A stretch of DNA of 62,381 bases from assembly GCA_944393745.1 (NCBI GenBank), contig CALYBD010000010.1, positions 1 to 62,381 on the forward strand, written 5' to 3'. The stretch comes from an uncultured Alphaproteobacteria bacterium (GTDB lineage: Bacteria > Pseudomonadota > Alphaproteobacteria > CAAGCB01 > CAG-977). This document shows positions 27,656 to 34,916 of this stretch, piece after piece (position 1 is the stretch's first letter; each line of letters begins with the position of its first letter). Both the position numbers and the translations under genes were made by a program. Below the pieces are notes generated by a model. The model did not search any database, was not told the origin of the DNA, and was given only the letters and a program-made list of their open reading frames with translations.

Positions 27656-27661
27656 TATGAT
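27656..27661 (+). promoter_or_regulatory. Extended -10 promoter element
   Basis: TGCTATGAT: TATGAT at 27656-27661 preceded by TG at the extended -10 position. No convincing -35 box is seen. It lies 27 bases upstream of the 27688 start, which has the strong site GGAGG. Confidence 0.45.
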
Positions 27662-27687
27662 GATTCTAACTACCGCAGGAGGAAAAA

Positions 27688-28845
27688 ATGGCTGATTATA
27701 AGGAAGAAATAAAAAATACCGCGGACAATTTAAGCTATTTAAATATGTGTCTTGAAAGGTATAAAGAAGAAAATCCGAAAGATTTTTTACGCGTTAACGC
27801 TTATGCGCAAAGCGTGTTGAAGGCTTCGATTGAAGGCAGTAAAAGCGGCTCTTATGATCTGGAATACGAAAACGGTATGGATTATAAACAACGTCAGGCG
27901 TTCAGGTCTTTGGGCGAAAGAAAGCCGGATATCAATAAAGGACGTCCTTTTTTCAGTAAACTCGGGGCGAAAATAAAATCAGTCTGGTCAAAAGACTATG
28001 CTGCTTTAAATGATGCGCTGGAACGTATTCAAAAAGACGCAAAACGCAATCCTCAATATTACGCGGAAGCAATTAAAGAAAGCACGACTTATAACGGAAT
28101 AACCAGAATTTCCGAAATTGCGGAAAATGCTTCTTTACGCAATGATCAAACGAATAATCACTATAAGTATACGGAATCTTACAGGACGAAGGAAACAGCC
28201 AAAGCGCGTGCGGAATGCAGTGATGTTTTACAAGCAGTCGCCGATGCGATGAATGCATATAAGGTGCAACATCCGAAAGATGCTCGCCGTGCAGAGATCC
28301 ATGTTATGAAGACTTTGCGCGCTCATGCCGGCGTTAAAGGATATCATGGCGATTCCGTCGTGGATAAGATGTATCTGCCGTCCGGCGACGTAAAAGCGAA
28401 AGATAGTGAATATAACTTAAAGAAAGGGGCTCCGAGCGTTACAAAAGGTTTGTCTTTCTTTAAAAAGATCGGAGCAAAGCTGAAAAGCCATACTTTTGCC
28501 TTTAACGCGGAAAAACAGCTGGATCAGGCTATGGCCAAGGCGGTTGAATCAATGAAAAAAAATCGTTCCGTCTACAGCGACGTATTGGAAGATGTTTATA
28601 AAGATGGTGAACCCAGATCGATATCCGATATTGCTTCCGATGCAAAGGCGTGGGCTAAATCTGCAAAAAAGAATCACGAAGAATCTAAAAGAGTTCCATT
28701 GCAACAACAGTTGGATGGTGTTCAGAAAACTTTGTTTGGAAAGCCTGAACGCAAGATGGAGACGCCGGCAAAGACGGCTTCTGATAAATCCAAGATGTCT
28801 GATCAGATGTTTGCCAAGGTCTTAAAAGGATATAAGGTCAGATGA
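27688..28845 (+). CDS. Hypothetical protein built from two diverged repeats
   Basis: 385 residues, highly charged, helical, not recognised. Two ~140-residue halves are homologous. Half one runs from about residue 10 to 150 and half two from about 174 to 315. Matching blocks are ERYKEENPKDFLRVNAYAQ with NAYKVQHPKDARRAEIHVM, PFFSKLGAKIKS with SFFKKIGAKLKS, and ITRISEIAENA with PRSISDIASDA. A low-complexity basic tail follows and ends SDQMFAKVLKGYKVR. There is no signal peptide or membrane helix. The next small gene overlaps its stop. It lies between gatCAB and a tRNA-linked decayed mobile region. Confidence 0.75.
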   Translation: MADYKEEIKNTADNLSYLNMCLERYKEENPKDFLRVNAYAQSVLKASIEGSKSGSYDLEYENGMDYKQRQAFRSLGERKPDINKGRPFFSKLGAKIKSVWSKDYAALNDALERIQKDAKRNPQYYAEAIKESTTYNGITRISEIAENASLRNDQTNNHYKYTESYRTKETAKARAECSDVLQAVADAMNAYKVQHPKDARRAEIHVMKTLRAHAGVKGYHGDSVVDKMYLPSGDVKAKDSEYNLKKGAPSVTKGLSFFKKIGAKLKSHTFAFNAEKQLDQAMAKAVESMKKNRSVYSDVLEDVYKDGEPRSISDIASDAKAWAKSAKKNHEESKRVPLQQQLDGVQKTLFGKPERKMETPAKTASDKSKMSDQMFAKVLKGYKVR

Positions 28846-29039
28846 CAAAATTAAGCGAAAAGTCTTTGGTTAAACGGTTTGCAAAAAATGCGGCCGTAAC
28901 GGTTGAGCTGGGCGGAACACCCGAAAATTCCGCGGTGAATCAAAAACTGCGCAATTCGATTTTGCGTGATCCGGAAAAGAAATCGCCGGAAGCAGACCGA
29001 GTATCTTCCCATTTGTCAGAAGCCATGCTGCACAGATGA
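28842..29039 (+). CDS. Hypothetical small protein
   Basis: 65 residues, starting inside the previous stop codon (ATGA), so translation is probably coupled to the duplicated 385-residue protein. It is basic at the N-terminus (LSEKSLVKRFAKNAAVTVEL) and acidic/polar after that. No known family. A small partner of the upstream protein is the simplest guess. Confidence 0.55.
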   Translation: MTKLSEKSLVKRFAKNAAVTVELGGTPENSAVNQKLRNSILRDPEKKSPEADRVSSHLSEAMLHR

Positions 29040-29111
29040 TTTTCAGAATACCGCAGGATATTAATAGAATCCGTAGGTTGGGAAAGAAAGGCGTTTTGAA
29101 AATTTTTTAGG

Positions 29112-29139
29112 TTGACGGATAGAAAAACATTCGTTAGAA
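29112..29139 (+). promoter_or_regulatory. Probable promoter of tRNA-Ser
   Basis: TTGACG at 29112-29117 and TTAGAA at 29134-29139 with a 16-base spacer. The predicted start would fall a few bases before the mature 5' end at 29151. Confidence 0.45.
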
Positions 29140-29150
29140 AAGAACACGAC

Positions 29151-29240
29151 GGAGGACGGGCAGGACGGTAATGCAGCGGATTGCTAATCCGTACACGGGG
29201 TTATACCCGTGAGTGGGTTCGACTCCCACGTCCTCCGCCA
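29151..29240 (+). tRNA. tRNA-Ser(GCU)
   Basis: Acceptor stem GGAGGAC (29151-29157) pairs with GTCCTCC (29230-29236), then discriminator G and an encoded CCA. The anticodon stem GCGGA/TCCGT encloses TTGCTAA, giving anticodon GCT. The long class II variable arm CACGGGG/CCCGTG and the T arm GTGGG-TTCGACT-CCCAC are complete. It reads AGC/AGU serine codons. Confidence 0.96.
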
Positions 29241-29248
29241 TTTTGGAC

Positions 29249-29283
29249 AAGAACCCATTGTTTTCAACGGGTTCTTTCGTTTT
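29249..29283 (+). terminator. Terminator of tRNA-Ser
   Basis: AAGAACCC (29249-29256) pairs with GGGTTCTT (29269-29276), with inner TTG/CAA pairs and a T run just after. It lies nine bases behind the encoded CCA. Confidence 0.8.
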
Positions 29284-29305
29284 TTATAAAACCTTCAAAA
29301 ACTTA

Positions 29306-29329
29306 CTGCTAATCAAACTGCTAATCAAA
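29306..29329. repeat. 12-bp perfect tandem duplication
   Basis: CTGCTAATCAAA occurs twice back to back. Its TGCTAATC core also occurs in the anticodon loop of the tRNA-Ser at 29182-29189. Confidence 0.8.
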
Positions 29330-29517
29330 CGTTCCCCGCCGGTCTTTTTCGGGGGCTTTAATCCCATACGGGGGAGGTCGAACCATGCCCCTGTATAATC
29401 GCGGATCGTCCTTTTATGCCGTCTATTGCCTTTCCAAAGAAGAAAATCGTAAAACAAGACAGAACAAAGGAAATATGAGAAAATAAAAAAAACGGCAAAA
29501 AAATTCCGCTTGACTTT

Positions 29518-29547
29518 TTGATAAAAAAAATCACAATATGTTATATA
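29518..29547 (+). promoter_or_regulatory. Promoter upstream of the phage tail genes
   Basis: TTGATA (29518-29523) and TATATA (29542-29547) with an 18-base spacer and TG at the extended -10 position. Its transcript would reach a terminator hairpin after about 20 bases. Confidence 0.5.
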
Positions 29548-29574
29548 CTGAAAATGCACTTATTGTTTGTTTTG

Positions 29575-29598
29575 GCAGGGAAGATCCCTGCTTTTTTT
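29575..29598 (+). terminator. Terminator-like hairpin directly before the tail fibre start
   Basis: GCAGGGA-AGA-TCCCTGC followed by seven T. The stem is perfect and GC-rich, and the T run ends 14 bases before ATG 29612. In this position it would cap a ~45-base transcript from the promoter at 29518, unless read-through is licensed. Confidence 0.8.
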
Positions 29599-29611
29599 AT
29601 GGGAAAAACCG

Positions 29612-30478
29612 ATGACAGTAAGTACGACGACAAATAAAATTTCTTATATCGGAAACGGAATTTCAGTTGAATTTGCAATCCCGTTTCCTTTTTTGGAAAC
29701 AACGCATTTAAAGGTATTTCAGTTGTTAAACGATGTTCAGTCCGAACGGACGGACTGGACGGTTCAGGACGGAAATATTGTTTTTGCGGATGCTCCCGTA
29801 TCAGGGGCTCAGATTGTTATTTTACGGGAAGTACCTTTTACGCAGGAAACGGATTATCGTGAAAATGAAATCTTGGCGGCGGAAACGTTGGAAAGAAATT
29901 TCGATTCCTTGACAATGCAGGTTCAGCAGCTAAAAGAGCAAGCTGATCGTGCGGTAACGGTAGATATATTTGATGATACGCAGGCGGCAGATCTGCTGCC
30001 GAATATCAGAGCTGCCGTGTCAGATGCGGCCAGTTATGCGCAAACGGCAACGCAAAACGCGCTTAATGCGGCTCAGTCTGCCCAATCGGCAGAGAATAAA
30101 GTATTGGAAGCGATTACAACACTGGCGGATAAAGCGGATAAAAATATGGAAAATTTATCGGCGGAAGGAAAAAACGTTATCGCATATTTGTCCATGCCCG
30201 GTTTCGGGTATACGGATTTAACGCCGGGAGTCAGCGATACCGATTATACAATGCCGGCAAACGGCTATCTTTCGGTAAATTTTTCAGCTTCATCTGCCGG
30301 ATTTGTAAATTTGGCCGTGACGGCTTCCGGTTTGGTGCATACAGGCAGTGTTCCTTTCGGATCCGGCGGGTTCGGTATGTCTATTCCCGTTAAAAGCGGA
30401 GACAGTGTCAATGTATGGTATTCTGCGTCTTTGACCTTTCTTAGTGTTCGTTTCATTTATGCGCAAGGAGCTTCGTGA
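29612..30478 (+). CDS. Phage tail fibre-like protein
   Basis: 288 residues from ATG 29612. The N-terminus, NKISYIGNGISVEFAIPFPF with GAQIVILREVPFTQETDYRE and LERNFDSLTMQVQQLKEQ, matches the virion-binding domain of T7-type tail fibre proteins. A central alanine-rich coiled coil (residues ~140-180) and a beta-rich, glycine-rich C-terminus follow, as in receptor-binding fibres. The next gene is a tail chaperone-like gene, overlapping by one base. No other virion gene is present, so this is a remnant or a small retained cassette. Confidence 0.75.
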   Translation: MTVSTTTNKISYIGNGISVEFAIPFPFLETTHLKVFQLLNDVQSERTDWTVQDGNIVFADAPVSGAQIVILREVPFTQETDYRENEILAAETLERNFDSLTMQVQQLKEQADRAVTVDIFDDTQAADLLPNIRAAVSDAASYAQTATQNALNAAQSAQSAENKVLEAITTLADKADKNMENLSAEGKNVIAYLSMPGFGYTDLTPGVSDTDYTMPANGYLSVNFSASSAGFVNLAVTASGLVHTGSVPFGSGGFGMSIPVKSGDSVNVWYSASLTFLSVRFIYAQGAS

Positions 30479-30828
30479 TGTTTTATATTATGAAAAATTC
30501 AAAAATCGTATTTTCAGATACCAATCGCCAAAGATTGGTTGATACTTTACAATTTTTGCCCGACTTTTCTGAAAATGATATACGGGAAACAAATCAAAAA
30601 ATCGAAAATTTCATGTTTGAAGGAACGCCGGAGCATACGGTATGGAAAGCAAGGCAGGTCAGAACCGTGCGCAATGAAAAATTAAATGAAACGGATAAAT
30701 ACGCGTTGCCCGATTATCCGAATGAGGAGCTGCGGGAAAAATATAAAATCTATCGGCAGGCTTTGCGCGATCTTACTAAACAGGACGGATTCCCGAATAA
30801 TGTCGTGTTTCCCGAAGTTCCCGAGTAA
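30478..30828 (+). CDS. Phage tail fibre assembly chaperone-like protein
   Basis: 116 residues; ATG 30478 in a TGATG overlap, with AAGGAG upstream; GTG 30475 is an alternative. The C-terminal half, RNEKLNETDKYALPDYP then YRQALRDLTKQDGFPNNVVF and a final PEVPE, is typical of phage tail assembly chaperones that follow tail fibre genes. It supports calling the gene upstream a fibre. It ends at a strong hairpin shared with the convergent gene. Confidence 0.75.
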   Translation: MFYIMKNSKIVFSDTNRQRLVDTLQFLPDFSENDIRETNQKIENFMFEGTPEHTVWKARQVRTVRNEKLNETDKYALPDYPNEELREKYKIYRQALRDLTKQDGFPNNVVFPEVPE

Positions 30829-30829
30829 A

Positions 30830-30859
30830 AAAAACGCAAGGCGGAATTTTCCGCCTTGC
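30830..30859 (-). terminator. Terminator between convergent genes
   Basis: GCAAGGCGG (30836-30844) pairs with CCGCCTTGC (30851-30859). On the minus strand the stem is followed by eight T, so it mainly stops the SGNH gene. On the plus strand the T tract is weak. Confidence 0.85.
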
Positions 30860-30865
30860 CCGATT

Positions 30866-31900
30866 TTATTTGTTTATTTCCTCCCGTATCAGATCCGTAA
30901 GTTTTTTCGCGCCGTTTTCGTTCAGATGATCCGTGTCGCCGAAATCGGAATCCGAAAAACGTTTGTCGGAGAAAAAAGAAATAATGTTGATGTCTTTCAG
31001 CTTCAGCAGGGCTGAAAACGTTTCTTCAAAAGAAGGAAGAAAAGATGTGTAATCCGAACGGTACGGCGGAAGGACGACATATAAACCATGTCCTTTTTCA
31101 TCTGCCCGCTTTGCCATTAATTCAAGGTAGGAATTTTGATTTTCGTCGCGGACCGCTCCTTTCAGATGAGCTTTGGCTCTTGCTTCAGGATCCGTATCCG
31201 GCGGGTTAAAGGCGGTGTGCGGGCAATTCCCCATATAATGAAAATCATGCGGCGCGTTTTTTATGTCGGCGATAAGCGAAGCCAAGTCGTTTAAAACGGG
31301 TCGTTTTTCGTATTCGGTCGAAAAACGATAGGGAATATCAAAGAAAAACCTGTAAAGATCAGACCGCCATTCTTCCGGAGAAAGCTCTATAAGATATCCG
31401 GGGGAAAAGACCGAATAAAAAAGGATAATGTTTTTCAGTTTCGGCGCATTTGCGTATTTGTCGTATATTTTGTATGAATAATATAAATCCTGAGAAGGAT
31501 CGCAGGCGTTTATTTCATGGCGGGATTCTTCGGCCATATAACCGTAAAATCCGTGCGAATTTCCGACGACAATCGTTTCAATCGTGTTTTCATAAAGCTG
31601 CAGCGAGAAGTATTTTTTATAAAATATTTCGACGCTGTTTTTATTTATCTGAAACGGTTTTGTTTTTTCAGTGCTTACAGGGGGGGGAGGGGAGGATATA
31701 GTGAGAAGAGGAAGCAAAGGCAGTGTTTTTGTATTCCTTTTATGAACACAGTCGATTTTTTTGTATTTCGCGCGATACTTTTTCGCTTTTTGGCCGCAGG
31801 TCAGATGTGATAACAGGCGGTAGCGCATTTTAAGCAATTTCAGCGGCAGCGTGCACATCGGCAAATCGGTCGTTGCGACGTCAACGCTTATTGCGTGCAT
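30866..31900 (-). CDS. SGNH-type hydrolase-like protein with a polysaccharide-gene N-terminus
   Basis: Up to 344 residues. The SGNH pattern is seen as ETIVVGNSHGFYGY near residue 108 (block I with Ser) and GDTDHLNENGAKKLTDLI at the end (block V Asp-x-x-His). Such proteins modify surface glycans. The N-terminal CTLPLKLLKMRYRLLSHL resembles a module seen at the ends of sugar transferases. A run of eight C (coding strand; 31680-31687) falls between the two parts. The start is uncertain because the region at 31888-32022 carries a recombinase remnant in another frame; internal Met codons 15 or 25 are alternatives. Confidence 0.6.
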   Translation of the reverse strand: MHAISVDVATTDLPMCTLPLKLLKMRYRLLSHLTCGQKAKKYRAKYKKIDCVHKRNTKTLPLLPLLTISSPPPPVSTEKTKPFQINKNSVEIFYKKYFSLQLYENTIETIVVGNSHGFYGYMAEESRHEINACDPSQDLYYSYKIYDKYANAPKLKNIILFYSVFSPGYLIELSPEEWRSDLYRFFFDIPYRFSTEYEKRPVLNDLASLIADIKNAPHDFHYMGNCPHTAFNPPDTDPEARAKAHLKGAVRDENQNSYLELMAKRADEKGHGLYVVLPPYRSDYTSFLPSFEETFSALLKLKDINIISFFSDKRFSDSDFGDTDHLNENGAKKLTDLIREEINK

Positions 31901-32022
31901 CTCGGCATAGGATGAAATCGTCCTTTCCCGTTTGCTTTGCGGCGTTGCAAAGCTTCTTTCGTGCGCTTGCTGATCATTTCCCGCTCCAGCTCGGCAACCA
32001 AGCCTGTGTTCAGGGGGAGATT
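31888..32022 (-). pseudogene. 3' remnant of a serine recombinase (resolvase/invertase)
   Basis: Reading the minus strand toward a stop at 31888-31890 gives GLVAELEREMISKRTKEALQ then RRKANGKGRF. This matches the conserved end of the catalytic domain of serine site-specific recombinases, typically LAEFERELISERTKEGL. The catalytic N-terminus (YxRVSxxxQ and the Ser loop) and the DNA-binding domain are missing, so it is a scar. It overlaps the start proposed for the SGNH gene in a different frame. Confidence 0.6.
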
Positions 32023-32146
32023 TCGCTTTTTAACGTGATGAAAGAAAGCGGGGAAATCTCTGCGTTCTTTTTGTCTTAATGCTTGACTTTTGGCTGTTTT
32101 CGGATACAGATTTTAAAAAAATTGTTTTTTGAAAAGGATCTTAAGC

Positions 32147-33604
32147 ATGGAAGTCAGAAGCAGATTTGCCCCGTCTCCGACAGGATATATGCATATCGGA
32201 AACCTCAGGACGGCTTTGTACGAATATCTGGTTGCCAAAAGTGCCGGCGGCAAGTTCATCTTGCGTATCGAAGACACTGATCAGGAACGCTATGTCGAAG
32301 GCGCGGTCGATATCATTTATAAAACAATGCAAATGGTCGGGCTGCAACATGACGAAGGTCCCGATGTCGGCGGCGATTACGGTCCTTATGTGCAGTCGGA
32401 ACGCAAGCCGATTTATCAGGAATATGCCGACAAGCTGGTTGATCTGGGCGGCGCGCACTATTGTTTTTGTTCCGAAGAGGAACTGGAAGCCCAGCGCAAA
32501 GCGTGCGAAGAAGCGGGGATACCCTTTAAATTCCGCGATCCGTGCAAAAAATTAAGCGTTGAGGAAGCCAGAAAACGCATTGCCGCGGGGGAAAAATACA
32601 CCGTGCGGCAAACGATCGATCCCAAAGGAACGGTGTCTTTTGACGACTGCGTTTACGGTCATGTCACGGTCGAAGCAAAAACTTTGGATGAAGGCATTTT
32701 ATTAAAGTCGGACGGCTTGCCGACATACAACTTCGCCAATGTCGTGGACGATCATTTAATGAAGATCACGCACGTTTTGCGCGGCAACGAATATTTGTCT
32801 TCCACGCCGAAATATAATCTGATGTATCAGGCGTTCGGGTGGGACATTCCGACTTATGTTCATTTGCCCCCGATTATGAAAGACGAACACAACAAGCTGT
32901 CCAAGCGCAACGGCGATGCGTCTTTTCAGGATCTGGTTGCCAAAGGCTATCTGCCCGAAGCCATTGTCAACTACATTATTTTGCTGGGTTGGAGCGCCAA
33001 AAACGACGAGGAAATCTTTTCGATGGCGGAATTGGAAAAGATTTTCAATATTGAAGGCATCAACAAGTCTCCGGCGATTTTCGACATTGAAAAATTAAAA
33101 TGGATGAACGGCGTTTATGTGCGTAATCTGCCCGCCGAAAAATTCCACGAGCTGGCTTTGCCGTACTATAAAGACGCGATCAAGCGCGATATCGACTTGG
33201 TCGTGTTGTCAAAGTGCGTTCAGCCGCGCGTCAATATTTTAAGCGAAATTCCCGAAGCGGTCGATTTTATCGATGCGTTGCCGGCGTACGACATTGAAAT
33301 GTACGTCAATAAAAAGATGAAGACGACACCGGAAATCGCTTTGAAAGCTTTGGAGGAAGCAAAGCAAGTCATTGCCGGCATGACCGACTGGTCAAGCGTG
33401 GAAGCAGTGCACGATCCGTTGTTGGCGATGCCCGAAAAGCTCGGCATGAAGAACGGGCAGTTCTTATGGCCGATCAGAACGGCGTTGACGGGCAAGCAGT
33501 GCACGCCTGTCGGAGCGGTCGAAGCGGTCTATCTGTTCGGCAAAGACGAAAGCTTGAAGAGAATTGAAACGGGCATTGAAAAATTAAAAGCCGCTCTTGC
33601 TTAA
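32147..33604 (+). CDS. gltX: Glutamate--tRNA ligase
   Basis: 485 residues from ATG 32147. Class I synthetase with the HIGH-type motif APSPTGYMHIGNLRTALYEY at the start and the KMSKS-type motif KLSKRNGD near residue 250. It charges tRNA-Glu and, given the gatCAB genes, probably also tRNA-Gln for later amidation. TTG 32129 is an upstream in-frame alternative but lacks family sequence. A strong terminator follows. Confidence 0.96.
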   Translation: MEVRSRFAPSPTGYMHIGNLRTALYEYLVAKSAGGKFILRIEDTDQERYVEGAVDIIYKTMQMVGLQHDEGPDVGGDYGPYVQSERKPIYQEYADKLVDLGGAHYCFCSEEELEAQRKACEEAGIPFKFRDPCKKLSVEEARKRIAAGEKYTVRQTIDPKGTVSFDDCVYGHVTVEAKTLDEGILLKSDGLPTYNFANVVDDHLMKITHVLRGNEYLSSTPKYNLMYQAFGWDIPTYVHLPPIMKDEHNKLSKRNGDASFQDLVAKGYLPEAIVNYIILLGWSAKNDEEIFSMAELEKIFNIEGINKSPAIFDIEKLKWMNGVYVRNLPAEKFHELALPYYKDAIKRDIDLVVLSKCVQPRVNILSEIPEAVDFIDALPAYDIEMYVNKKMKTTPEIALKALEEAKQVIAGMTDWSSVEAVHDPLLAMPEKLGMKNGQFLWPIRTALTGKQCTPVGAVEAVYLFGKDESLKRIETGIEKLKAALA

Positions 33605-33607
33605 TTG

Positions 33608-33634
33608 AAAAAAACCGCCTTTTGGCGGTTTTTT
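33608..33634 (+). terminator. Terminator of gltX
   Basis: AAAACCGCC and GGCGGTTTT form a perfect stem around TTTT, then a T run. Confidence 0.88.
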
Positions 33635-33636
33635 AA

Positions 33637-33652
33637 TGTGACGAACGTCACT
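33637..33652. promoter_or_regulatory. CRP/FNR-type palindrome upstream of the RND pump
   Basis: TGTGACGAACGTCACT: TGTGA-N6-TCACT, nine of ten consensus positions of a CRP site and a perfect GTGACG/CGTCAC dyad. It lies 31 bases upstream of an extended -10 TGATATGAT (33680-33688) and ~80 bases before the adaptor gene. The regulator is not in the window. Confidence 0.5.
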
Positions 33653-33720
33653 TTTTGTTTTACGAATAAGAAACAGAAGTGATATGATACCGTATCTTTT
33701 TTATAGTAATGAGAAATAAG

Positions 33721-34908
33721 ATGATAAAACGTATTGCATATATGGCTGCTTTAGCCGTTTTGTTAACCGGTTGTTTTGAAAAAAAAGAAGAAAAGCAACC
33801 GACCGCAGCTCCGCAACAGCTTTTGACGGTCAGCGGGGTAACAGTTCAGACACAGGACGTTGATTTGTCCTTTGAATATACGGGCAAGGCGCAGGGGTCG
33901 AAAGAAACCGAAGTCAGGGCGCGTGTCGGCGGTATTTTGTTAAAAAGAAATTATACGGAAGGTTCTGCCGTTCAAGCGGGGCAGGTGTTGTTTGAAATCG
34001 ATCCCGAACCCTATAAAATCGCGATGGATAAAGCAAAAGCTCAGTTAGATCAGCAGCAGGCGGATTTAAAGGCGGCCGAAAAGCAATATGAACGTGTCAA
34101 AACGTTGGGGGAAAAGGGGTTTTCAAGCTCTAAAGCTCAAGATGACGCGGAAGCGCGTGTCTTATCAACCAGAGCCTCAATCAATGTCGCCAAAGCGGCT
34201 TATGAAGATGCGAAATTGAATTACAAGTATACAAAAGTGACTGCTCCGATCAGCGGCATAACCAGCATGGAAGTGCATTCGGAAGGATCCTTGATTTCAA
34301 CGGCGGGCGAAAACAGCCTGTTAACCACGATTACGCAGTTCGATCCGATTTACGCCGTTTTTTCGATGTCCGACAACGAATTGTTCAAGTTGGTGGACAT
34401 GGTGAAAAAAGGCTATGTCCGCAACCCCAGAGGAACGGACGAAGTCAGAGCGAAAATCGAATTGACGGAAGGATCCGTTTACGAAAAAGAGGGAATCATC
34501 AATTTCATCAATCCTATGGTGGATAAAGACACCGGAACGTTAAAGCTTCGGGCCGTGTTTGAAAATCCCAAACAGCAAATCATTCCGGGACAGTTTTTGC
34601 GGGTGTCTTTGGAAGGCTTGACGCGTCAAAACGCGATCGTTTTGCCCAAAACCGCCGTTATGCAAGGGGCAAACGGATCCTTTGTTTATGTGGTCGGCGC
34701 CGATGGTAAAGTCGCGGCTCGTCCGGTCGTAACGGGGTACACGACAAAGCAAGGGGACTGGATCATTGACGAAGGGTTGCAGGCGGGGGAAACCGTTGTT
34801 CTGGATAATTTCGTCAAAATAAAACCGGGGATGCCGGTGAACGTGAAATTGCAGGAAACGGCTCAATCTGACCAACCGGTTCAATCGGCTGAGGCAACTG
34901 AAGAATAA
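33721..34908 (+). CDS. RND efflux periplasmic adaptor (MFP)
   Basis: 395 residues from ATG 33721 (ATG 33709 is possible). Lipoprotein signal IAYMAALAVLLTGC, so the mature protein is anchored by the acylated Cys. The adaptor layout is clear: a split lipoyl domain ARVGGILLKRNYTEGSAV, a long hairpin at about residues 100-160, then YTKVTAPISGI and a beta-barrel with ITQFDPIYAVFSMSD. It links the inner-membrane pump encoded eight bases downstream to an outer-membrane channel. No TolC gene or local repressor is present. Confidence 0.93.
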   Translation: MIKRIAYMAALAVLLTGCFEKKEEKQPTAAPQQLLTVSGVTVQTQDVDLSFEYTGKAQGSKETEVRARVGGILLKRNYTEGSAVQAGQVLFEIDPEPYKIAMDKAKAQLDQQQADLKAAEKQYERVKTLGEKGFSSSKAQDDAEARVLSTRASINVAKAAYEDAKLNYKYTKVTAPISGITSMEVHSEGSLISTAGENSLLTTITQFDPIYAVFSMSDNELFKLVDMVKKGYVRNPRGTDEVRAKIELTEGSVYEKEGIINFINPMVDKDTGTLKLRAVFENPKQQIIPGQFLRVSLEGLTRQNAIVLPKTAVMQGANGSFVYVVGADGKVAARPVVTGYTTKQGDWIIDEGLQAGETVVLDNFVKIKPGMPVNVKLQETAQSDQPVQSAEATEE

Positions 34909-34916
34909 GGAAAAAA

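Larger units (their letters stand above)
29241..29611. other. Non-coding stretch between tRNA-Ser and phage tail genes
   Basis: Holds an intrinsic terminator (29249-29283), a perfect 12-bp tandem repeat CTGCTAATCAAA (29306-29329), an AT-rich part, a promoter (29518-29547) and a terminator-like hairpin (29575-29598). I see no convincing gene. Small ORFs on both strands lack start signals and family features. Confidence 0.7.

Noticed and set aside
29284-29559. Minus-strand ORF of 91 codons behind the tRNA
   Set aside because: No ribosome binding site, no family resemblance, runs over a terminator, a repeat and a promoter.
32017-32060. Hairpin GAGATTTC/GAAATCTC upstream of gltX as a leader element
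   Set aside because: It has a three-base bulge and a 15-base loop, lies at the upstream end of the recombinase remnant, and no T run or known riboswitch feature follows.
31873-32079. Plus-strand ORF of 68 codons before gltX
   Set aside because: It is antisense to the recombinase remnant and has no start signal or family features.
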